Origin: Verrucomicrobiota bacterium
GTDB lineage: Bacteria; Verrucomicrobiota; Verrucomicrobiia; Limisphaerales; JAGWYX01
Reading direction: 5' to 3'
DNA: 6,904 nucleotides
NCBI GenBank assembly: GCA_018969165.1
Contig: JAGWYX010000204.1
Location: forward strand, 1-6,904
The notes beneath the pieces were generated by a model, which ran no database searches, was not told the DNA's origin, and was given only the letters and a program-made list of their open reading frames with translations. Of the stretch, positions 1 through 5,455 are shown one piece after another (position 1 is the stretch's first letter; each line of letters starts with the position of its first letter). The translations under genes and the position numbers were made by a program.

Positions 1-50
1 AAAACAAATCATAACCGGTGATCCGCCGGCCCCAGCCAAACGCCGCGACC

Positions 51-509
51 ATGAAACAGGACCCCCTCCCGCCGGCCACGGCCCCGCCCGCCCACGTCCT
101 GGTTCTCGACGACGAAGGCATGGTCGCCCGGACCATTGGCGAACTGCTCGGACTGCGGGGTTATCGGACGACGGTGTGTGACTCGGCACGGCAGGCGCTC
201 GAACTGGTGGCCCACCGGGATTTCGATCTGGTCCTGTCCGATTACCGCATGCCCTTCATGAGCGGAAAGGAATTCTTTCTGGCGGTCACCCGGCTTAAAC
301 CGGCCCTGGCCAAGCGGTTCATCTTCCTGACCGGCGACGCGGTCGGCGAGGAGACCCGGGCATTTCTGGAAACTGCCGGGGCCGCCTACCTGGCCAAGCC
401 GTTTCACCTGGCGACCCTCGATCAACTGGTCGTCAATCTCCTGCGCGCCCAGACCGGCCTCGACACCGTCCTGGCCGGCTCCGTGGACTGGGTCAGCCTC
501 TGCGCGTGA
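51..509 (+). CDS. Stand-alone response-regulator receiver (CheY-like) protein
   Basis: A single receiver domain of a two-component system with no output domain; it would be phosphorylated by a partner histidine kinase in the cytoplasm. From the ATG at 51 it is 152 residues. A Pro/Ala-rich tail (1-14) precedes the domain. The motif VLVLDDE carries the acidic pair D20/D21, the phospho-acceptor is D64 in LVLSDYRMP, the switch threonine is T94 in FLTGD, and the conserved lysine is K116 in LAKPF, so all catalytic positions are intact. An in-frame TAA at 12-14 rules out a fused kinase upstream. GTG at 18 is an alternative start giving 163 residues; it overlaps a TGA at 19-21 that could end an upstream gene, which would suggest translational coupling, possibly to a kinase gene. 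ATG 51 was chosen by codon preference only; neither start has a clear ribosome binding site. The target is unknown, and nothing ties it to the heme genes. Confidence 0.87.
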   Translation: MKQDPLPPATAPPAHVLVLDDEGMVARTIGELLGLRGYRTTVCDSARQALELVAHRDFDLVLSDYRMPFMSGKEFFLAVTRLKPALAKRFIFLTGDAVGEETRAFLETAGAAYLAKPFHLATLDQLVVNLLRAQTGLDTVLAGSVDWVSLCA

Positions 510-521
510 GGCAGGCTGACC
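491..521 (+). terminator. Hairpin across the receiver-gene stop codon (possible terminator)
   Basis: Perfect 9-bp arms, GGTCAGCCT at 491-499 and AGGCTGACC at 513-521, enclose a 13-base loop that contains the TGA stop (507-509). No T-run follows, so it is not a standard intrinsic terminator; it could end transcription weakly or protect a 3' end. The pairing is seen directly, the function is inferred. Confidence 0.35.
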
Positions 522-757
522 GCGGAGCAAACGGATTTCACGGATCGGCGCTCACACCAACCCTCGTTCCTCGGCGTCCCGGCGCAACGGATGGCCGAGC
601 GGCAGCCGTTGCAACAACTCCTTTTGGAAAGCAGCGCCGCGGCGTTTTTGTTCGCCGGCGCGCCGGGACGTGGCGGTCAGATGCCGCTGGCCTTTGATTT
701 CCGAATTCTGGAGCGAATCGGCCCGGGCGCGCAACTGGCGCGAGCAGGACTCGGCCA

Positions 758-779
758 GAGATTTCAAATTTGAAATCTC
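758..779. repeat. 22-bp perfect palindrome, AT-rich core
   Basis: The half-site GAGATTTCAAA is followed immediately by its exact reverse complement, with no spacer. It stands out as an AT-rich island in GC-rich sequence. It may be a copy of a dispersed intergenic repeat or an operator for a dimeric regulator; a dispersed repeat is preferred because neither flanking gene starts nearby. Confidence 0.75.
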
Positions 780-780
780 G

Positions 781-807
781 AATGCATACGCCTGACAATG
801 CATACGC
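781..807. repeat. Direct repeat pair, 16-base period
   Basis: AATGCATACGC occurs at 781-791 and again at 797-807; the two 16-base units match at 13 of 16 positions. The pair begins one base after the 22-bp palindrome, so the two may belong to one repeat element. Confidence 0.6.
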
Positions 808-894
808 ACGCCTGTTGCCGCCCGCCCTTGTAATGCCAGGAGCCGCCACCGTCAACGCTGGCGCGCACGATTACCGCCAGGCTCGTTTTGGAGC

Positions 895-911
895 GCGGGT
901 CTGCGACCCGC
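895..911. repeat. GC-rich inverted repeat (GCGGGTC / GACCCGC)
   Basis: Perfect 7-bp arms at 895-901 and 905-911 enclose the three-base loop TGC. The sequence resembles short hairpin repeats scattered between genes in Verrucomicrobiota, a resemblance recalled from memory and not searched. It lies mid-gap and lacks a T-run, so a terminator role is unlikely. Confidence 0.5.
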
Positions 912-1103
912 AGCGGTGACGGTGCTGACGGGACCTGGACCTGGCTTCAATCCCAGCGAGGCGCTCTTCTGACCGCTGGCCGTGCCATCAGAAGTTTTCC
1001 GGCCTTTCACTTCCGACCTCCATCCACTTTGCACGCCGCGCCAGCACCATCGCAGGCCGTTGGACGAAGGGCCTGCGCCATGGAGCAGCCGGCGCGAAAC
1101 CTT

Positions 1104-1133
1104 TTGAAAAATCGCCCCGCATTGCCCTATGCT
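1104..1133 (+). promoter_or_regulatory. Sigma70-like promoter for hemE
   Basis: A -35 box TTGAAA (1104-1109, five of six to consensus) is separated by 18 bases from a -10 box TATGCT (1128-1133, four of six). Transcription would be expected to start near 1140, only about two bases before the hemE GTG at 1142, implying a leaderless or nearly leaderless mRNA. This fits the lack of a Shine-Dalgarno sequence. Inferred from sequence only. Confidence 0.42.
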
Positions 1134-1141
1134 CGGCGGCC

Positions 1142-2191
1142 GTGACGTTGGACCCCTTGAGCCACCGGCAGCGATTCCTCAATGCCTGCCACTGCCGCGC
1201 CGTCGATCGGCCCCCGATCTGGATCATGCGCCAGGCCGGACGCGCCCTGCCCGAATACCGGCAGCTCAAGGAAAAGCATTCGTTTCTCGAACTGGTGCGC
1301 ACCCCCAGCCTGGCCGCCGAGGTCACGCTCCAGCCGGTGCGCCGCTTCGGTTTCGACGCCGCCATCCTCTTCAGCGACATCCTGGTCGTGCCCGAGGCGC
1401 TCGGACAGTCCTATCAGTTCCGCGATACCGGCGGCATTGCGATGGAGTTCGCCGTGCGCGCGCCCGCCGATCTCGCGCGCCTGAACTGGGGCGCCGTGCG
1501 CCAGCGCCTGGGCTACGTCGCCGACGCGGTGCGTTTGGCCAAAACCGCACTGGGCGGCGAGACGGCGCTGCTCGGCTTCTCCGGGTCTCCCTGGACCCTG
1601 GCCAATTTCATGATGGAAGGCGGCAGCGCCGAGACCTTCCAACTCGCCCTGCGCGCGTTCCGCGAAGACCCCGCCTGGTTCCAGGAATTCCTGGGCCACC
1701 TCACCGCCGCCGTCACCGATTATCTCCAGATGCAGATCGACGCCGGCGTGGACGCACTGCAGATCTTCGACACGCTCGGCGGCCTGCTGCCGGCGGAGGA
1801 TTTCGAACTCGGTTCGGCGCGCTGGATGGCTCAGATCATCCGTTCGTTGCGCGACCCCGTGCCGGTCCTCGTCTTCGCCAAAGGCGCCAACCAGAACTGG
1901 GAGGTCCTCGTCGCCACCGGCGCCAGCGTGGTCGGGGTGGACTGGACGGTGCGGCTGGCGGAGGTGCGGCGCCGTTTGCCCGAGCACGTCGGCATCCAGG
2001 GCAACCTCGACCCGGCGGTGCTCACCAGCACGGCCGAGGCGGTGCAGACCGCCGCGACCGGCATCCTCACCGAGATGCGGGGCCGGAACGGGTTTATCTT
2101 CAACCTCGGCCACGGGCTGCCCCCGGCCGCCAGTATTGAAAACATTGCCAAGCTGGTGGAAACTGTTCATGAGTTCAAATGGGTAAACTAG
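1142..2191 (+). CDS. hemE: Uroporphyrinogen III decarboxylase
   Basis: Cytoplasmic enzyme that removes four carboxyl groups from uroporphyrinogen III to give coproporphyrinogen III. At 349 residues it has normal family length (E. coli about 354). The N-terminal signature MRQAGRALPEY carries the substrate-binding arginines R30 and R34; the catalytic aspartate is D79 in ILFSDIL; GFSGSPWTL (145-153), IFDTLGG and NLGHG with H324 are the other conserved blocks. Two usual aromatic positions differ: the active-site tyrosine after SPWTLxx is F156, and the tyrosine normally after RQAGR is A35. The GTG start at 1142 gives an N-terminus of family length; TTG at 1148 is an alternative. No ribosome binding site is visible, and a promoter-like sequence ends eight bases upstream. 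The stop overlaps the start of hemN, so the two are co-transcribed. Confidence 0.97.
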   Translation: MTLDPLSHRQRFLNACHCRAVDRPPIWIMRQAGRALPEYRQLKEKHSFLELVRTPSLAAEVTLQPVRRFGFDAAILFSDILVVPEALGQSYQFRDTGGIAMEFAVRAPADLARLNWGAVRQRLGYVADAVRLAKTALGGETALLGFSGSPWTLANFMMEGGSAETFQLALRAFREDPAWFQEFLGHLTAAVTDYLQMQIDAGVDALQIFDTLGGLLPAEDFELGSARWMAQIIRSLRDPVPVLVFAKGANQNWEVLVATGASVVGVDWTVRLAEVRRRLPEHVGIQGNLDPAVLTSTAEAVQTAATGILTEMRGRNGFIFNLGHGLPPAASIENIAKLVETVHEFKWVN

Positions 2192-3552
2192 AAGTCAATC
2201 TCGACCTGATCAAGAAATACAACGTGCCCGGCCCGCGCTACACGTCGTATCCGCCGGCCACGCAGTTCACCGAATCCGTCGCCTGGGACACCTTGCGGGA
2301 GCGTATCCGGCAGAACAACGAAACCCCACGCGACCTCTCGCTCTATTTCCACCTCCCGTTTTGCGAGGCGCTCTGCTGGTTCTGCGGGTGCACCACGATC
2401 ATCACCACGCAGCACGACCAGGCCGGCCATTACCTCGGCTACCTGGCCAAAGAACTGGCCCTCGTCACCCCTTCGCTCCATCCCCAACGCCAGGTCGTCC
2501 AACTCCACTTCGGCGGCGGCACTCCGACCTTCTTCCGCGCCCACGAACTCCGCGCCCTGGGCGAGCTGATCCACAAACATTTCCGCCTCGCGCCCGAGCT
2601 CGAGGCGGGCGTCGAGATCGATCCACGCCATTGCACCCACGACCAGTTGACCGCCCTGCGCGAGATCGGGTTCAACCGCGCCTCGATCGGCGTCCAGGAC
2701 AACAATCCGGTCGTCCAGAAGGCCGTGCACCGCATCCAACCGCGTGAACTGACCGCCGAGGTCGTCGGCTGGATCCGCGCCGCCGGGTTCCAATCGCTGA
2801 ACATCGACCTGATCTACGGCCTGCCCTACCAAACCGTGGACTCGTTCGCGCGCACCCTTGACGAAATCCTGGAACTGTCTCCGGACCGTTTCGCGATCTT
2901 CAGCTACGCGCACGTGCCGTGGATCAAGCCGGCCCAGAAAATCCTCGAAAAGGACGCCTTGCCGACCGCCGAGGTCAAACTCGACCTGCTGAAGTTCACC
3001 ATCGAAAAGCTCACCGCGGAAGGCTACCGCTACGTGGGCATGGACCATTTCGCCAAGGACACGGACGAGCTGGCGGTCGCCCAGGAGCAAAAGACCCTCC
3101 AGCGGAATTTCCAGGGCTACAGCACCCGCGGCGGCGCCGATATCTACGCGTTCGGGATGTCGTCGATTTCCCAGACCGACGGCGTTTATTGGCAAAACGA
3201 GAAGGAGCTGCCGGCCTATGCGGCGGCCCTGGACGCGGGTCGCTGGCCGCACGCCAGGGGCTACGTCATGAATGACGACGACAAGGTCCGTCGCCGGACC
3301 ATCATGCGGTTGATGTGCGACTTAAGCCTGGACTATCGCGCGATGTCGCGCGATCTCGGCCTCGAGTTTCCGAAGTATTTCAACCGCGAACTGGCGTCGC
3401 TCGACGACCTTGAGGCCGATGGCCTGCTCCGGCGCACCGACCAGGCCCTCTCGGTGACCGACGCCGGACGCCTGTTGATCCGGAACATCGCGATGCGCTT
3501 CGACGCCTACCTGCCCGGGGTCAAGGAGCGGCGGTTCTCGCGGACGATCTGA
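2179..3552 (+). CDS. hemN: Oxygen-independent coproporphyrinogen III dehydrogenase
   Basis: Cytoplasmic radical-SAM enzyme that oxidatively decarboxylates two propionates of coproporphyrinogen III to vinyl groups, giving protoporphyrinogen IX without oxygen. Its 457 residues equal E. coli HemN in length, and landmarks fall at the same numbers: the N-terminal segment KYNVPGPRYTSYP (13-25), Y56, the cluster cysteines C62, C66 and C69 plus the extra C71, and the SAM-binding GGGTPT (112-117). Later blocks GVQDNN, IDLIYGLP, GMDHFA, DELAVAQ and RNFQGY, and the C-terminal LLIRNIAMRFDAYL, are all intact. The N-terminal segment and C71 separate true HemN from the heme chaperone HemW. The ATG lies inside the end of hemE in another frame (13-base overlap), so translation is probably coupled. 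No defect is visible. Confidence 0.98.
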   Translation: MGKLEVNLDLIKKYNVPGPRYTSYPPATQFTESVAWDTLRERIRQNNETPRDLSLYFHLPFCEALCWFCGCTTIITTQHDQAGHYLGYLAKELALVTPSLHPQRQVVQLHFGGGTPTFFRAHELRALGELIHKHFRLAPELEAGVEIDPRHCTHDQLTALREIGFNRASIGVQDNNPVVQKAVHRIQPRELTAEVVGWIRAAGFQSLNIDLIYGLPYQTVDSFARTLDEILELSPDRFAIFSYAHVPWIKPAQKILEKDALPTAEVKLDLLKFTIEKLTAEGYRYVGMDHFAKDTDELAVAQEQKTLQRNFQGYSTRGGADIYAFGMSSISQTDGVYWQNEKELPAYAAALDAGRWPHARGYVMNDDDKVRRRTIMRLMCDLSLDYRAMSRDLGLEFPKYFNRELASLDDLEADGLLRRTDQALSVTDAGRLLIRNIAMRFDAYLPGVKERRFSRTI

Positions 3553-3575
3553 ACTCGGAAACCCTCGGCGCGGCC

Positions 3576-3707
3576 GCGCTTGACCTATGGCACGTGGCGA
3601 TCGCCATCACTCTTCGCGCGGACACATTCTGGACGTTTGACGCGGAGCAGCGCCGGTTGGCCGAGGCCTCCGAGGCCTTTCGTCGGGTCGCGGGCGCTGG
3701 ACGTTGA
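3576..3707 (+). pseudogene. 3' remnant of a PIN-domain (VapC-like) toxin gene
   Basis: In the frame running to TGA 3705-3707 the translation reads LDLWHVAIAITLRADTFW, then TFDAEQRRLAEA. This is the typical C-terminal end of a PIN-domain ribonuclease: the third acidic residue sits in LDxxHVA and the last in TFDxxQ, followed by LA-A. Only about 42 codons remain. No start codon, no N-terminal half with the first catalytic aspartate, and no antitoxin gene are present; the sequence upstream in this frame runs straight into hemN. It is therefore a relic lying between hemN and hemY, probably left by insertion and decay of a toxin-antitoxin pair. The 5' limit is approximate. The family call rests on recognised motifs, not on an alignment. 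Confidence 0.62.
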
Positions 3708-3747
3708 CGGACGCCGGCCTTGGAAGCGCTCGCGGTCAGCCCGGCGA

Positions 3748-3775
3748 TTGACGGACCGCCGGAATCCAATAAGCT
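3748..3775 (+). promoter_or_regulatory. Possible internal promoter before hemY
   Basis: TTGACG (3748-3753, five of six to the -35 consensus) is followed after 16 bases by TAAGCT (3770-3775, a weak -10). As at hemE, the -10-like box lies about ten bases before a start codon, here the ATG at 3785. It could give hemY its own transcript. The -10 is poor, so confidence is low. Confidence 0.28.
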
Positions 3776-3784
3776 GCCGGTGGC

Positions 3785-3835
3785 ATGACCGAACGACGCA
3801 AATCCCACCCGCTCCCGGGCGCGATCAACCGATGA
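3785..3835 (+). CDS. 16-codon leader ORF overlapping the hemY start
   Basis: ATG at 3785 opens a 16-residue peptide, MTERRKSHPLPGAINR, ending with TGA at 3833-3835. That stop overlaps the hemY ATG in the classic ATGA arrangement, so ribosomes finishing the mini-ORF could restart on hemY. It is basic and proline-containing, with no recognisable family or signal. A promoter-like sequence sits just upstream, giving an organisation like that of hemE. It may be a real leader peptide, a translational-coupling device, or chance. Confidence 0.27.
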   Translation: MTERRKSHPLPGAINR

Positions 3836-5349
3836 AATCCGTGGCCGTCATTGGCGCGGGCATCACCGGCTTGTCCGCGGCGTTCTCCCTCCAGCGCCAG
3901 GGCGTCCCGGTCACCGTCTATGAGGCCAGCGGGCGCGTCGGCGGCGTGATCCGGTCGCTTCGCCAGGACGGTTACCTCGCCGAGTTCGGCCCGAACACAA
4001 TCCTCGAGACCTCGCCGAAAATCACCAAACTGGTCCGTGACGCGGGCCTGGAGTCGCGCCGGCTCGATCCCGATCCGCGGGCCGCGGCGCGTTACGTGGT
4101 CCGCTATCGGCGCCCCATCCCGATGCCGTCCGCGCCGCTGGGGTTCCTGACGACCGAACTGTTCACGGTCCGCGCCAAGCTGGCCGTGCTGCGCGAGCCA
4201 TTCGTGCCGCCACGCCGTGATGGGCAGGAGGAAAGTGTCGCCGACTTCGTCATCCGCCGGCTCGGCCAGGAGTTTCTCGAGCACGCCATCGACGCGCTCG
4301 TCGCCGGCGTCTATGCGGGCGACCCGCACAAGCTGTCCGTGCCCCAGGCCTTCCCCAAGCTCGGCCAACTCGAGGCCCGCTACGGTTCGCTGATCAAAGG
4401 CCAAATCCTGGGCGCCCGCGAACGCAAGCGACGCGGCGAAGTCGCCAAGGACCGCGCGCCGAAATTCTCATTCGACGAGGGGCTGCAAGTGCTGCCGGAC
4501 ACGCTGCGCGCGCGCCTTGGCGACGCGGTACGCCTGAACACTTCGGTCACAAAACTGTGCCGGACCGCCGAAGGTTGGACGGTGGCGGGGCGGGCGGACG
4601 GCCGGGAGTTGCGGACCGAACATAGGGGAGTGGTCTATGCCGGGACCGCCTTCAAGCTGGCGGAGTTGGAGCTCTGCGTGGAGGCGGAGAAGGACCCCTG
4701 GATCGCCGGCTCAACCGGCCACGGCGCACTGACCGCGGAACCAAACCGCGGTGAGCCGGCGCCCGGAAGCGGTGGCACAACCGCGCCGAGGGGCAAGCGG
4801 CTGGACCTGTCGGCGTTTTCGGAGATTCGTTATCCACCCGTGGCCAGCGTGGTGCTGGGTTTTCGACGGGAGGACGTCGCGCATCCCTGCGCCGGGTTCG
4901 GCATGTTGATCCCGAAGGTCGAAGGATTCAAAATCCTCGGCACCATCTTCTCCTCGTCCTTGTTTCCGAATCGGGCGCCCGCCGGGCACTTGACCCTGAC
5001 GAGTTATATCGGCGGCGAACGGTATCCCGAGCTGGCATCCCTGCCGCCGGACCAGCTCTGCGCGCTGACGACTGAAGACCTGCGCGTGCTCCTGGGTGTG
5101 CGCGGCCAACCCACTTTCCGCCATTGCGTCTTTTATCCCCGGGCCATCCCCCAATACAACCTCGGCTACGGCCGGTACCGCCAGCGGATGGCCGAGCTCG
5201 AGACCGCCGCGCCCGGCCTGTTCCTCGCCGGGCATTACCGGGACGGCATTTCGTTGAGCGACTCGATCGTCTCGGGCTGCCACGTGGCCGAGCGCGTCGC
5301 CGAGTTCCTGAAGGCTGCAGAGGACCCGGACAAAACTCACCCCGAATGA
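3832..5349 (+). CDS. hemY: Oxygen-dependent protoporphyrinogen oxidase, HemY type, with in-frame insert
   Basis: FAD enzyme that oxidises protoporphyrinogen IX to protoporphyrin IX using oxygen, usually at the membrane face. The 505-residue product (family about 450-480) starts with the dinucleotide-binding motif VIGAGITGL (6-14), then a YEA strand (30-32) and GRVGG. GPNT lies near residue 55, and the C-terminal FAD block is FLAGHYRDGISLSDSIVSG. ATG 3832 places the Rossmann fold at the very N-terminus; the frame is open upstream but that part is not family-like. Residues about 284-322 are a Gly/Pro/Thr/Ala-rich segment absent from ordinary homologues; its DNA forms nested inverted repeats (entered separately). 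The last residues and the stop are provided by the downstream repeat. A coproporphyrinogen oxidase (CgoX) role is possible for this family, but hemN next door and no hemQ favour protoporphyrinogen. Confidence 0.94.
   Translation: MKSVAVIGAGITGLSAAFSLQRQGVPVTVYEASGRVGGVIRSLRQDGYLAEFGPNTILETSPKITKLVRDAGLESRRLDPDPRAAARYVVRYRRPIPMPSAPLGFLTTELFTVRAKLAVLREPFVPPRRDGQEESVADFVIRRLGQEFLEHAIDALVAGVYAGDPHKLSVPQAFPKLGQLEARYGSLIKGQILGARERKRRGEVAKDRAPKFSFDEGLQVLPDTLRARLGDAVRLNTSVTKLCRTAEGWTVAGRADGRELRTEHRGVVYAGTAFKLAELELCVEAEKDPWIAGSTGHGALTAEPNRGEPAPGSGGTTAPRGKRLDLSAFSEIRYPPVASVVLGFRREDVAHPCAGFGMLIPKVEGFKILGTIFSSSLFPNRAPAGHLTLTSYIGGERYPELASLPPDQLCALTTEDLRVLLGVRGQPTFRHCVFYPRAIPQYNLGYGRYRQRMAELETAAPGLFLAGHYRDGISLSDSIVSGCHVAERVAEFLKAAEDPDKTHPE
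4690..4797. repeat. Palindromic element inserted in frame within hemY
   Basis: CGCCGGCTCA (4704-4713) pairs perfectly over 10 bp with TGAGCCGGCG (4752-4761). Inside lies a second hairpin, ACCGCGG (4732-4738) with CCGCGGT (4746-4752), loop AACCAAA. A third, GCGGT (4769-4773) with ACCGC (4780-4784), follows. The block matches extra residues between the LAELEL and FSEIRYPPV segments of the enzyme. Outer limits are judged from the protein and are approximate; the frame is kept. No target-site duplication was found by eye. Seen: the pairing. Inferred: that it is a mobile palindromic repeat. Confidence 0.55.
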
Positions 5350-5437
5350 GCACGAATCGACACGAATGGGAGGCGGACCGGATCGGACCAGGCGCGATTC
5401 CGCTTTTCCGCCAATCGTGTTCCTTCGCGTTCATTCG
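5343..5437. repeat. Large imperfect inverted repeat filling the hemY-hemH gap
   Basis: A left arm (5343-5370, beginning CGAATGAGCACGAATC) and a right arm (5410-5437, ending CGTTCATTCG) pair at about 21 of 28 positions around a 39-base centre. The hemY TGA (5347-5349) lies inside the left arm. The CACGAAT/ATTCGTG theme resembles a dispersed intergenic repeat I associate with Verrucomicrobiota and related genomes, from memory only. It may form a hairpin in the mRNA between hemY and hemH and affect processing or readthrough; there is no T-run after it. Confidence 0.62.
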
Positions 5438-5455
5438 TGGTTTTCGTCTTCGCGC

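Larger units (their letters stand above)
522..1103. other. Long gap without a convincing gene
   Basis: Open frames occur on both strands, as expected in GC-rich DNA, but none shows a recognisable domain, a start with supporting signals or a believable protein composition. The plus frame from 510 to 773 stays open in phase with the receiver gene after its stop, yet its 88 codons resemble no family I know and end inside the palindrome at 758-779. The region holds short repeats (entered separately) and near 1104 runs into a promoter-like sequence for hemE. No tRNA, riboswitch or CRISPR structure was recognised. Confidence 0.6.

Noticed and set aside
510..773. Open frame continuing in phase after the receiver stop, including an ATG ORF at 591
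   Set aside because: No recognised family, and it runs into the palindrome; GC-rich DNA gives such frames by chance. Loss of a C-terminal domain by a stop mutation was considered but nothing domain-like could be read.
781..807. CRISPR-like short repeats
   Set aside because: Only two 11-base copies with a five-base gap; no spacers of CRISPR size and no cas gene.
538..855. Two overlapping minus-strand ORFs in the gap
   Set aside because: Arg/Ala/Pro-rich, mutually overlapping, crossing repeats, without start signals.
1127..2170. Long minus-strand open frame opposite hemE
   Set aside because: Shadow of hemE: His/Gly/Glu/Asp-rich composition typical of the antisense of GC-rich codons, no domain, and hemE is certain.
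2188..3252. Long minus-strand open frame opposite hemN
   Set aside because: Shadow frame; hemN is full length and matches its family throughout.
3580..3831. 84-codon N-terminal extension of hemY
   Set aside because: The frame is open but the extension is Arg/Pro-rich, resembles no oxidase and overlaps the PIN relic; the FAD motif requires a start near 3832.
5366..5455. Upstream extension of hemH
   Set aside because: It only translates the intergenic repeat; MSKGVLLVNLGSP is the normal N-terminus.
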